Source: Kuenenia sp039794105 (GTDB lineage Bacteria > Planctomycetota > Brocadiia > Brocadiales > Brocadiaceae). Taken from it: a DNA stretch of 64,000 nt. Below are positions 44,072 to 52,534 of this stretch, piece after piece. A model generated the notes under the pieces. It saw only the letters and a list, made by a program, of their open reading frames with translations, was not told the DNA's origin and did not search any database. The stretch covers positions 1 through 64,000 of the forward strand of contig NZ_JBDIWA010000003.1 of assembly GCF_039794105.1 (NCBI RefSeq), written 5' to 3'. The number at the start of each line of letters is the position of its first letter. Positions within the stretch are counted from its first letter, which is position 1. The position numbers and the translations under genes are program-made.

Positions 44072-44262
44072 ATTGCAGGCAGGTCTTCTGGCTCCCGGAT
44101 CATTCTACTAATCACACCTTCCCGGAAAGCTGCGGCTTTCCAGTGGCTTATCATGATGTTCGTCCCCGGTTACAGCGGCGGGTCCGCTCCAATCCTCAAC
44201 TAAATGAGGCGTGGATTCCCTTTTATTCTTAACAAGCAGCTTGTTAAGAATACCTGCAACCA
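44072..44262 (-). ncRNA. cobalamin riboswitch, distal of tandem pair
   Basis: Read on the minus strand: B12 box AGCCAGAAGACCTGCC, GGGAATCC core start, CCGCCGCTGTAACCGGGGACG core region, and closing arms (GATTGCAGG near 44071 with its partner CCTGCAA near 44253). Followed by its own terminator and then a complete second riboswitch. Confidence 0.92.
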
Positions 44263-44379
44263 AAAAATCATTTATAAAAAAGAACTCGTCTTATTTCATT
44301 TCGGTGGGATTATACTTTTGAGGGACTACATTGTCAAATTAAATTATGTCGTACTATACTTCCAGCGTTTTACAAATAC

Positions 44380-44558
44380 CATGAATAAGGGGTGCATTCC
44401 AGATTTTTTGTAACACATCATTTCAGAGTAGGATGGGTGAAGCGTCAACGCACCCATCAAAATAAATGAAAATGTGATTGATGGGTCTGCTTCGCTTGAC
44501 CCATCCTACATAAATAATATGCTTTTTACAAAAAAACGGGAATGCGCCCATGAATAAG
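44380..44558. mobile_element. MITE-like element with terminal inverted repeats and a 10-bp target repeat
   Basis: About 160 bases bounded by inverted repeats (44391-44413 and 44526-44548, GGTGCATTCC / GGCGCATTCCC type followed by a T-rich run and TGTAA), with an inner GATGGGT inverted pair. CATGAATAAG occurs directly outside each end (44380-44389 and 44549-44558), which looks like a target-site duplication. No coding capacity. A partial end also lies at 31259-31282. Confidence 0.7.
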
Positions 44559-44646
44559 TCGCCTGAAAAACAAATTAATCACTAATCAAGGTGTGACCCT
44601 AATTCCCAGGTCGCTTTTGCAGGTAGGGGGTTTTTTGTGATAAAAA

Positions 44647-45465
44647 TTAACGATTATTGATCATAATTCCCACACCAAATCTTCCTGTTCTCCCATTTTC
44701 TTTTCGATAGGAATAAAAAAGAGCATTATTACAGGAAGTGCATATTTTAGCTATTTCTATATTTTTCTCCGGGATACCCATTTTTATAAGCTGTAATTTA
44801 TTCGTTGTCCATAAATCAAAATACCCTTTGCCATCATGTTTTTCTTGTAAAACTATATCACTTTTCTCTTTTAAATCGTTATTACTCTTAACGATTGTCG
44901 CTATATCTACCTGGTAACAACACGGCCCTATTGAAGGGCCAATACCAACAAGGATATCATCCCCCGAACTCCCAAATTTATCTTTCATCAACATCACTGT
45001 TTTTTGCGATATCCGATGAACAGTTCCCTTCCATCCCGCATGTACAGCTCCAATTATTTTTTTCCTCACATCAAAAAAAAGAACAGGCACACAATCTGCT
45101 ACGAGCACCATAAGGCAAATATTTTGAACAGATGTAACCATTGCATCCACCGCAGCTACTGCCGTTTTATAATCATTAGCACCACAACCACGACGGTTCT
45201 CAAATATAATCTCGATATTATCCGTATGTATCTGTTGTGATGTAGTAAAATTTTCCAGCGGAATACCCAGTGAATTTGCCAGACGTTTTCGATTTTCTAC
45301 AACAGTATTTGAATTATCGCCTACGTGAAACCCTAAGTTTAGGGAATTATAAGGTTTATGACTATAACCATCCATCCTGGTAGTTATAAAATGGCGAATT
45401 TCGCTATATTCTAATAAATTATGGAAAAAACACGCGGTTATTAAGTCTGTTTTTCTTTCAATCAT
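44647..45465 (-). CDS. pgeF: peptidoglycan editing factor / purine nucleoside phosphorylase (PgeF/LACC1 family)
   Basis: Cytoplasmic enzyme of the YfiH/PgeF/LACC1 family, variously described as editing factor for cell-wall precursors, a polyphenol oxidase and a purine nucleoside phosphorylase. Metal-site and core motifs: SQQIHTDNIEII, LVADCVPVLFFD, GAVHAGWKGTVHRIS and GPSIGPCCYQVD. The frame is open upstream with a TTG start (45552); ATG 45465 (MIERKTDLI) fits the usual length, 272 residues. It stands alone on the minus strand, and a 35-base region after its stop shows no clear terminator. Confidence 0.88.
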   Translation of the reverse strand: MIERKTDLITACFFHNLLEYSEIRHFITTRMDGYSHKPYNSLNLGFHVGDNSNTVVENRKRLANSLGIPLENFTTSQQIHTDNIEIIFENRRGCGANDYKTAVAAVDAMVTSVQNICLMVLVADCVPVLFFDVRKKIIGAVHAGWKGTVHRISQKTVMLMKDKFGSSGDDILVGIGPSIGPCCYQVDIATIVKSNNDLKEKSDIVLQEKHDGKGYFDLWTTNKLQLIKMGIPEKNIEIAKICTSCNNALFYSYRKENGRTGRFGVGIMINNR

Positions 45466-45552
45466 AAAAAACCAGTTTGAAAATAGTTCAGGGAAAATGA
45501 TTGCTTCGCCATTGTTTTCCTCTTTTTGGCAAAAACGATACAATGTGTACAA

Positions 45553-46134
45553 AAGGATTCAGTTTATTTACTTATTATAAACATTATTAATAAATAAGTG
45601 AAAAAAAACATTTATCTTATTTATATTATTATACTTAACATAGTATTTAAAAACATAATATTAGCACTAAACCGACATGTTATCAACAATTGTTTTATGG
45701 TAAAATACTCTCACAGATTTTCTTTCTGTGGTTTTTCTGCCACCGTTAATAAAAAAAGTCCAAGCCCCTTCCCTTATTTTCTCAGGCGCTTTTTGTAAAA
45801 TTGTGATCAGATGTATACTTAACACTGGCACACTTAGCCCGTGAGTTTCTGAAACCTTACATTGTATATACTCAAGATGTTCATAAAATGTGAATTTTAA
45901 ATTGATAATAGGGTGGCACGGACAGGCTTTCTTTCTCACGGGGTAAATCACAAATTGTGCACGTATCGAGTATAGCAACCCCGCGGCTCTCTTACACAAG
46001 GAATGGACAAAGGAGGGGTAATAAGATACACAAGGCGGTTTAAAATTTTTGATAAAAAAGCAATGTTTTTTCTATTTGCAGCACCGATACAAAAGGGGAA
46101 AACATGTTGCCGAATCAATGCAATTTTTGTATAG
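45553..46134. other. intergenic region between divergent pgeF and deaD
   Basis: Nearly 600 bases without a supported gene. A minus-strand frame of 110 codons (45667-45999) lacks a ribosome site and any family resemblance. I see no repeat or RNA family here; the deaD promoter lies just beyond its right edge. Confidence 0.4.
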
Positions 46135-46163
46135 TTGACGTCTTTGCAGATAACGTGTATTAT
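46135..46163 (+). promoter_or_regulatory. sigma-70-type promoter of the DEAD-box helicase gene
   Basis: TTGACG (46135-46140), 17-base spacer, TATTAT (46158-46163). Transcription would start near 46170, about 50 bases before the ATG. Confidence 0.6.
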
Positions 46164-46219
46164 TCGCGATAGTTACAAATTTTATACCTATTTAAATAGT
46201 GTAAGGATAGAAATAATCT

Positions 46220-47794
46220 ATGGAATCATTTGAAAGTTTAGGACTGTCAGAATCAACACTGAAGGTGTTAAAGGAAAAGGGGTACGAAGAACCTACGCCA
46301 ATTCAGCAAAAAACCATACCGGCAATACTGAGTGGAACTAAGGATATCGTGGGGCAGGCGCAGACGGGAACAGGCAAAACCGCGGCATTTGGACTTCCCA
46401 TTCTTGAACTCTTGCAGGAAAAATCAAAAAATGTTCAGGCACTGGTACTCACTCCAACACGAGAATTGGCAATTCAGGTGGCAGAGGAACTCAATTCGCT
46501 GAAAGGAAAGAAAAGATTGAGCATTGTTCCCATATACGGAAGGCAATCCATGGAATTACAGCTAAGAAGCCTTAAAAAGGGGATTGATATTGTTGTCGGC
46601 ACGCCAGGCCGTGTCCTTGATCATCTGAAACGGGGCACATTAAAAATAGGCAAAATATCGTTTCTTGTCCTTGATGAAGCGGATGAAATGCTGAATATGG
46701 GCTTTATTGATGACGTCAGAGAAATCATTGAAAACACAGGACATGAAAAAAGGACTTTGTTGTTTTCTGCGACTATGCCCTTTGAAATAATGCAAATAGC
46801 CAAAAATTATATGCGAGACTTTGACGTGCAGAAAGTCAACGCCGGACAGCTTACCGTAAGCCGGACAGATCAGATTTATTTTGAGGTATTTGCGGCGGAC
46901 AAATTTGAAGCGCTTTGCAGGATAATAGATATCGAGAAGGAATTTTACGGACTTGTTTTCTGCCGGACAAAAATTGATGTTGACGCCGTTGCCAGCCATC
47001 TGATTGAACGCGGTTACGATGCGGACGCATTGCACGGTGATATATCTCAAAGCCTGAGAGAAAAGATTCTTGCCAAATTTAAAAAACGCCAGATCAACAT
47101 ACTTATCGCAACTGATGTGGCGGCGCGGGGATTAGACATTCACAACCTTTCCCATGTAATAAATTACTCCCTTCCGCAGGACCCTGAATCATATGTCCAC
47201 AGGATTGGGCGCACCGGACGCGCGGGGAAAGGGGGAATTGCTATAACATTTATAACCCCGGAAGAATACAGGAAACTGCAATTTATACAAAAAGCTGCAA
47301 AGACGGACATTCGCAAGGAAAAACTTCCAAAGATAGAAGATATTATACAGGCAAAAAAACTTAAAATTAAAGACCATATTAATGAAATAGTGGATTTAAA
47401 CGCCCATAATTGCTACATTGAAATGGCAAAAGAATTGACCGAACATAAAAACCCCGAAGATATCATATCTGCATTACTGCAGTATTCCTTTCCAGATGAA
47501 CTTAATGAAAAACGCTATGTTGAAATAGAAGAGGCAGTAGTTGACAAGAAAGGGAAAACAAGGCTCTTTGTAACACAGGGGAAACAGGAAGGATTAACAC
47601 ACAAAAAATTAGTGACGTATATCAAGGATATATCAAATATCGCGAGTGAAAAAATACGGGACGTGCAGATTCTTGATAAGTATTCTTTTGTAACACTCCC
47701 TTTTCGCGAAGCGGAAATATTATTAACGAGTTTTAAAAGAAGAAAAAAGGGATCCGGATTGTTTATCACCAAAGCGAAAAAAATGCGGACATAG
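46220..47794 (+). CDS. deaD: DEAD-box ATP-dependent RNA helicase
   Basis: 524 residues with all core motifs: Q-motif EPTPIQQKTIP, Walker A AQTGTGKTAAFG, VLDEADEML, LFSATMP, ATDVAARGLDI and HRIGRTGRAGKGG. The C-terminal 75 residues (VDKKGKTRLFVTQGKQEGLTHKKL, then FVTLPFREAEILLTSFK) form a DbpA-like RNA-binding domain, as in DeaD/CsdA. Such helicases unwind short RNA duplexes in ribosome assembly and cold adaptation. The gene has its own promoter (46135) and converges with rarA 2 bases later; the two mRNA ends must overlap. Confidence 0.93.
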   Translation: MESFESLGLSESTLKVLKEKGYEEPTPIQQKTIPAILSGTKDIVGQAQTGTGKTAAFGLPILELLQEKSKNVQALVLTPTRELAIQVAEELNSLKGKKRLSIVPIYGRQSMELQLRSLKKGIDIVVGTPGRVLDHLKRGTLKIGKISFLVLDEADEMLNMGFIDDVREIIENTGHEKRTLLFSATMPFEIMQIAKNYMRDFDVQKVNAGQLTVSRTDQIYFEVFAADKFEALCRIIDIEKEFYGLVFCRTKIDVDAVASHLIERGYDADALHGDISQSLREKILAKFKKRQINILIATDVAARGLDIHNLSHVINYSLPQDPESYVHRIGRTGRAGKGGIAITFITPEEYRKLQFIQKAAKTDIRKEKLPKIEDIIQAKKLKIKDHINEIVDLNAHNCYIEMAKELTEHKNPEDIISALLQYSFPDELNEKRYVEIEEAVVDKKGKTRLFVTQGKQEGLTHKKLVTYIKDISNIASEKIRDVQILDKYSFVTLPFREAEILLTSFKRRKKGSGLFITKAKKMRT

Positions 47795-47795
47795 A

Positions 47796-49148
47796 CTATT
47801 TATCCTCCTGACCTTTTCGCTTACCCTTATAAAAGGAAAGTCGTTTCCTGATTTCTGCATCAAATCCATTTTGCGTCGGATGGTAATATTCCTTACCATC
47901 CAATTCTTTTGGCAGATACGACTGTTCAACATATCCACCGAAGCTGTGTGGATATTTATAATCCTTGCCGTATCCCATCTCCTTCATAAGAGTGGTAGGC
48001 GCATTTCTTACATGCATTGGTGCAGGCAGTGCCCCTCTTTCTCTTACATCTTTTATCGCCGCTAAATATGCCATATACGACGCATTACTTTTCGGCGCAC
48101 AGGCAAGATAGGTGACCCCCTGCGCAAGCGGTATCCATCCTTCAGGCATACCTACAAAATGAAACGCATCTTTCACCGATACGGCTAATTGAAGGGCGGC
48201 CGGGTCGGCATTGCCGATATCTTCCGCTGCAAATATGACCATTCTCCGCACAATAAAGAGAGGGTCCTCACCCGCCTCCAGCATACGCGCCAACCAATAG
48301 AGTGCGGCGTCGGGGTCGCTTCCCCTCATTGACTTTATGAAAGCGGAAATCACGTTGTAATGCTCTTCTCCCCCCTTGTCATAGAGTAATGCCTTTCGCT
48401 GCATTGCCTCCCTGGCAATTTCCATGGTGACAATGCGAATGTCTTTTTTGTTTGGACGCGCAAGCATAACGGCAGTTTCCAGGGTATTCAGAGCCGCCCT
48501 TGCCTCACCATGCGAAAACTCCGCTATAAAATCAATGACGTCTTGCGGTATTTCTATCTTCTGGCCGCCCAAACCATGTTCCTTATCCGACAAGGCCTTT
48601 AACAAAATAGCAATGATATGGCTCTTTCTGAGCGGTTCTAAAACAAGTACCTTACATCGTGACAAGAGAGGTGAATTGACCTCAAAGGAGGGGTTTTCCG
48701 TTGTTGCACCTATTAAAGTAATAGTACCATCCTCCACATGATGTAAAAAAGAATCCTGCTGGGCTTTGTTAAACCGATGAATTTCATCAACAAAAAGAAC
48801 CGTCCTTTTGCCATGGAATTTAAGCTGTTCCTTTGCCTCCTCAATAACCGCCCGTATTTCTTTTACACCGGAGAGTACCGCTGAAAATGTTATAAAATGT
48901 GCGTTCATCGCATTTGCAATAATCAAGGCAAGCGTTGTTTTCCCAACACCCGGAGGACCCCAAAAGATTAATGAAACAAGTTCTTTATTTTCGATAAAAC
49001 TTCTCAGCATCTTGCCCTCCCCCACGAGGTGTTCCTGTCCCACAAATTCACTGAGATTTCGCGGCCTCATCCTGTCTGCCAGGGGTGATTTTTTTGCATC
49101 ATCACGGACTGTATCAAATAAACTTCTTTGCGCCTTTTTTGTAATCAA
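47796..49148 (-). CDS. rarA: replication-associated recombination protein A (AAA+ ATPase)
   Basis: 450 residues of the RarA/MgsA/WRNIP1 family, which acts at stalled replication forks. Walker A FWGPPGVGKTTLALIIANAMNAHF near residue 60, Walker B VLFVDEIHRFNKAQQDSFL, sensor GATTENPSFEV, then the helical C-terminal tetramer domain (YWLARMLEAGEDPLFIVRRMVIFAAEDIGNADP). The start is TTG with AGAGGAA eight bases upstream. It converges with deaD. Confidence 0.93.
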   Translation of the reverse strand: MITKKAQRSLFDTVRDDAKKSPLADRMRPRNLSEFVGQEHLVGEGKMLRSFIENKELVSLIFWGPPGVGKTTLALIIANAMNAHFITFSAVLSGVKEIRAVIEEAKEQLKFHGKRTVLFVDEIHRFNKAQQDSFLHHVEDGTITLIGATTENPSFEVNSPLLSRCKVLVLEPLRKSHIIAILLKALSDKEHGLGGQKIEIPQDVIDFIAEFSHGEARAALNTLETAVMLARPNKKDIRIVTMEIAREAMQRKALLYDKGGEEHYNVISAFIKSMRGSDPDAALYWLARMLEAGEDPLFIVRRMVIFAAEDIGNADPAALQLAVSVKDAFHFVGMPEGWIPLAQGVTYLACAPKSNASYMAYLAAIKDVRERGALPAPMHVRNAPTTLMKEMGYGKDYKYPHSFGGYVEQSYLPKELDGKEYYHPTQNGFDAEIRKRLSFYKGKRKGQEDK

Positions 49149-49627
49149 CGCCTCATTCCTCTTTTCTTTTAACGAAGCTTTTAGGAATCAATACTGTTTT
49201 TCAACAAGTTTCACACATATAGTCAAAAACAGGGGCGAAGCATTTGCTATAAATTGTCATAAATGCGTTCATACCCAAACGGGCAAATGCTTCGCCCCTA
49301 CACTGTGCGGAAAACATCGCTATTATTGGAATTTTTCAAAAAACTAAATTGTTACAATACTTTTCATAGTAGAACAAACTTTAAAGGCAAACCTATCTCA
49401 ACGTGTGTGTGGAAAAAATATGCAGGTTTTGCATTTTTAATTATAAAAAAATACCGCTTAAAAAAAATAAAACGGTTATTTGTAATAGTCACATTGCTAT
49501 GGCAATACGTAACTTAGTACAATATTATTTAATAAATTAATATTTGGCATTATTATTGCTCTTTATCCGGATAAGGGGAAAAACAGAAAGTAGTGAATGA
49601 TAAAATTTTCTAAAACAGGAGGTAATT
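49149..49627. repeat. intergenic region with a long GGGGCGAAGCATTTGC palindrome
   Basis: 480 bases between rarA and a small plus-strand gene. An inverted repeat of 17 bp (49231-49247 paired with 49283-49299) forms a hairpin with a 35-base loop. About 30 bases on, the segment GGAATTTTTCAAAAAACTAA recurs from near 31232, where it adjoins a MITE end. These point to a mobile or REP-type unit. No promoter or RNA gene identified. Confidence 0.5.
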
Positions 49628-49816
49628 ATGGTGATAACAGATGCTGAAATGGAAAAACAAAATTTTCTTAGCTGGTACTGCTTTTACGCAAAACCGAAAG
49701 AAATTGAATGTGCAATGAAAACACACAGGGCAAAAATGGAAAGGTACATCGAGAAATATTATTCCGAAATCATGAGAGTGAGAATGATAAACAGCCTCCG
49801 CGAAAAAATGTTTTAA
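49628..49816 (+). CDS. small hypothetical protein
   Basis: 62 residues, charged and helical (MEKQNFLSWYCFYAKPKEIECAMKTHRAKMERYIEKYYSE). ACAGGAGG seven bases before the ATG is a near-perfect ribosome binding site. It overlaps the Cache-domain gene's stop by 4 bases on the opposite strand. No family recognised; the strong ribosome site is the main evidence that it is real. Confidence 0.5.
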   Translation: MVITDAEMEKQNFLSWYCFYAKPKEIECAMKTHRAKMERYIEKYYSEIMRVRMINSLREKMF

Positions 49817-50832
49817 CGGTGAGGCAGGGGAACATTTTTTCCAAGAAGAAAGACAACAATAACGATCCCCATCGCTAAAAAGGCGAAAACAAACATGACA
49901 GAATCACGCAGTGTATAAAGTTTTCCATACCCCTCATTGACGTCTATCTCCGCGATTACCCCCCAATCATAATCCGGCATCCAATGCCAAAAGCCAAGTA
50001 CCCGTACTCCCCTGTAATCCGGATAACCATGCGCATCATAGCCTTCCCCGCCGTTAATACATTCAAGCGCTCCTTTTGTCGGCTTTTTCGTGTAAGGATC
50101 AACAATTTTTAACTCCAATGGGGTCCTTTTTTTGATACGGTCAGCCTGAAGTAATTCATCAGTGAACCTTGAGGTAGTTAACATATATCCGTTTTTATTT
50201 ATCAGGTATGTTTCTCCCGTTTTCCCGAAATGAACACTTTTCATCACCCTGTCTATTTCGGCAACATCCACACATACCGCCAGCACCCCTAAAATTGCAT
50301 CCTGAGTGTCTTTTACCGGCAAGGACATGATCATTGCCGGTGTATCTGCCTCCGGGAATCCGGCAACATTGCCGGTGAGTTCCCGGGAGGATTTTATATT
50401 CGATACAAAAAATGCCCCGGCAATTGCCCTGCGATAGTAATCCTGTTCCAATATATTTTCACCGTACAGTGCCTTGTTGGATGCAAATAAAATTTCTCCG
50501 TTACGGCCAGCGTAAAAAATCTCTTTATAGCCAAAATCGCTGCAAATGGATTTAAAATATTCGTTAATATCAATGACAGGCGCATTCCCAGTTTGCATTG
50601 CTTGAATTAAGAACGGATTCTTTGCGATGTGCCGGGCATTTGATAAGCGGCCTTCCATCCATGCCGCAATTAATTCAGACTGTTTATTTGCCGCAAGCCC
50701 CAAATTACGAATAATTTCATCCCTTAACGCATTGAAAGCAATGGGATAAACAACAAGACGCATGATAAATAACGGCAGGAACGAAAAGATGAGCAAAAAT
50801 ATAATGAGTTTGTTTTTTGTGTATTTTATCAT
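49813..50832 (-). CDS. double-Cache sensor protein without an output domain
   Basis: 339 residues. An N-terminal membrane segment (about 9-29), an extracytoplasmic dCache ligand-binding domain (roughly 30-300; YKEIFYAGRNGEILFASNK and GFWHWMPDYDWGVIAEIDVNEGYG), then a second membrane segment (about 306-331) and just a few cytoplasmic residues ending VPLPHR. Receptors of this kind normally go on into HAMP, methyl-accepting, kinase or cyclase domains; here nothing follows, so it may be a truncated receptor or a ligand-binding partner acting in trans. It lies immediately beside the integrase of the mobile element. Confidence 0.75.
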   Translation of the reverse strand: MIKYTKNKLIIFLLIFSFLPLFIMRLVVYPIAFNALRDEIIRNLGLAANKQSELIAAWMEGRLSNARHIAKNPFLIQAMQTGNAPVIDINEYFKSICSDFGYKEIFYAGRNGEILFASNKALYGENILEQDYYRRAIAGAFFVSNIKSSRELTGNVAGFPEADTPAMIMSLPVKDTQDAILGVLAVCVDVAEIDRVMKSVHFGKTGETYLINKNGYMLTTSRFTDELLQADRIKKRTPLELKIVDPYTKKPTKGALECINGGEGYDAHGYPDYRGVRVLGFWHWMPDYDWGVIAEIDVNEGYGKLYTLRDSVMFVFAFLAMGIVIVVFLLGKNVPLPHR

Positions 50833-50989
50833 ATTTTTATCTGTTTCTATTTATTCCTTCCTATCCTTATCTAATCAGTAAATTCAATAGTAAGGAACAC
50901 ATGTCTTATTTGCCTGGCCTAATTGATTTTGTTCTATTTTGACTCAGAATGCGAACGTGGTACGACTTGTTTTTGTTGTTGTTTTCCTG

Positions 50990-52162
50990 TTATGCCGTGG
51001 CGATTATACCTCTTTGTGTTGTAGTATTCAATACATGTTCTGTTAAGGCATTGATTGCCATTTTCTTTGAATCCATACCGGTATGGGAATACTTTTGCAA
51101 CATCCCTAAACTGGAATGCCCTGTCATACCCTGAACAACTATTGCACCAATACCCAATTCGCCCTGAAGGATACTTGCAAAGGTATGTCTCAGATTGTGG
51201 AAGGTGAAATTTTTAATACCTAAATCCCTGAATAGTTTACTAAAGTAACCGCTATACCTAACAACCACACATTTTGTTATCTTACCATCAATAAATAACG
51301 TGTTTCCAGTATTAGCGCTCTTCCACGCAAGAAGTTCACCCACCAAGTACTTCGATAAAGGTATAGATACCATCTTACCGGTTTTATGGCTAGAGTGAAT
51401 TAAGCCTTTATCCAGGGCTATATCATCCCATGAGAGGCCCAAAACACCGCCCAAACGTAATCCGGTAAAAAGCCCTATCAAAACCATCAGGCGATCTTTT
51501 CCTTGCAATTTATCAAGCAATACGGCTATTTCCTCTTGTGCTAAAACCCGATCCTTCGTCTGCGCTATCCTTGCTTTTTTTACTTGAGAACATGGGTTTT
51601 TATCGATTAATCCTTCTCTTATTGCTGTATTGAAAATACTGCCAAGAAATGCGACATCCTGATTAATAACGATTTCCTTGACATCATCCTTCTCCTTTCG
51701 CTCCATACGGAATCGCTCAATCATAAACGGCGTAATTTTATCCAAACGATGATCTCCAAGATATCTCACCAAAACCTTAACAGCCCTCCGCTTTGCCAGG
51801 AGTGTGTTTTCTTTATTCCCTTTTGATAGCTCCAAATACTTATTTGAGTAATCACTCAGAACGGGTACCTTCCTCGCCTGTGGCAATCCTATCAGCCCCC
51901 TTCGAATATTCGACCTGATATCTTCAAAACATTCCTTTGCTTCCGTCTTCGATATCCCTGGAAAGACCTTTGAAACCCACCGGCCGTTAATTTCGCGGTA
52001 ATCAATCGACCATGCCCCGCAAGGGTTAGAGACGCCTTGGGGGCAATGTGATCCACGCCTGCCATTGCATTTAATTCCTTTCTCAATAACCTTGCCGTAT
52101 CTGTTGCCCTCAGCACGTTTGCCTTTGCACGCAGCATTGTATTTTTTCCACCGAACAGCCAT
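50990..52162 (-). CDS. int: tyrosine recombinase / phage integrase
   Basis: 390 residues. A SAM-like N-terminal core-binding domain (about 100-185) and the catalytic domain with R236 (FTGLRLGGVLGL), H322 and R325 (HNLRHTFAS), H349 (GHSS) and the nucleophile Y358 (QKYSHTGMD). The usual glutamate after the first arginine is replaced (GLRLGGV), but the key residues are complete. The N-terminal 60 residues carry several cysteines (CKG, CNGRRGSHC, CGAW) and may form an arm-binding Arm-DNA-type domain. The gene lies at the left edge of the element, next to the chromosomal Cache gene, as integrases usually do. Confidence 0.92.
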   Translation of the reverse strand: MAVRWKKYNAACKGKRAEGNRYGKVIEKGIKCNGRRGSHCPQGVSNPCGAWSIDYREINGRWVSKVFPGISKTEAKECFEDIRSNIRRGLIGLPQARKVPVLSDYSNKYLELSKGNKENTLLAKRRAVKVLVRYLGDHRLDKITPFMIERFRMERKEKDDVKEIVINQDVAFLGSIFNTAIREGLIDKNPCSQVKKARIAQTKDRVLAQEEIAVLLDKLQGKDRLMVLIGLFTGLRLGGVLGLSWDDIALDKGLIHSSHKTGKMVSIPLSKYLVGELLAWKSANTGNTLFIDGKITKCVVVRYSGYFSKLFRDLGIKNFTFHNLRHTFASILQGELGIGAIVVQGMTGHSSLGMLQKYSHTGMDSKKMAINALTEHVLNTTTQRGIIATA

Positions 52163-52211
52163 ATATTTAACTCCTTTCCTTTTCAGTCTTTACTGGTCTT
52201 ATAAAAGGCGC

Positions 52212-52499
52212 TTACCGTGTCGATAATCGCGTCCCGGCATGTTCTTCCAGCCATGTCATCGCTTGTTGCTAGGAAACTACATCAATTCCTTCCCCGCCGC
52301 ATACGCTATTACTCCCGCATGCTCTGGCATATCCCGTCTTGGCGCCGCCTTCCCCGGCTATGAAATAAGCGCCTTTTTTTGTCCGGTACAATGATTCCTT
52401 TATATATCCAAAATCCGACGTATACTTGCCATTACTCCATGCGTGTAATAACTCAGCTGTCTCTGTGTTGTAAATCTTCCCATCAATTACTTTTTTCAT
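52212..52499 (-). pseudogene. small GKIYNTET-family protein interrupted by an in-frame amber codon
   Basis: The open frame 52269-52499 encodes 76 residues: KVIDGKIYNTETAELLHAW, LYRTKKGAYFIAGEGGAKTGY, ending IDVVS at a TAG. The same frame continues for 18 codons after that TAG (QQAMTWLEEHAGTRLSTR) to TAA at 52212-52214. This continuation lines up without gaps with the equivalent region of the 226-residue paralogue at 53758-54438 (IYPLTDKETVQWL against IDVVS-stop-QQAMTWL). Nonsense mutation, amber readthrough or a sequence error are all possible. The family is common in phage and mobile DNA and has no known function. The GGGAGGGTAAAGG site lies in the 61-bp repeat. Confidence 0.6.
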
Positions 52500-52532
52500 C
52501 CTTTACCCTCCCGTAATAACCCGACACCATTT
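52472..52532. repeat. 61-bp perfect direct repeat, copy 1
   Basis: Identical by eye to 53050-53110. It contains the ribosome binding site (GGGAGGG), the ATG and the first seven or eight codons (MKKVIDGK) of the gene downstream on the minus strand. Each of two successive genes therefore begins with the same cassette. Confidence 0.8.
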
Positions 52533-52534
52533 TT

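Noticed and set aside
44562..44646. Terminator after pgeF
   Set aside because: The GC-containing stretch does not form a convincing stem with a T run in the minus direction.
45667..45999. Minus-strand 110-codon frame between pgeF and deaD
   Set aside because: Composition looks random, there is no ribosome site and no recognisable domain.
50832..50990. Possible tRNA or tmRNA end as an attachment site left of the integrase
   Set aside because: I looked for an acceptor stem and a T-arm GTTCRA motif on both strands and found none that fold.
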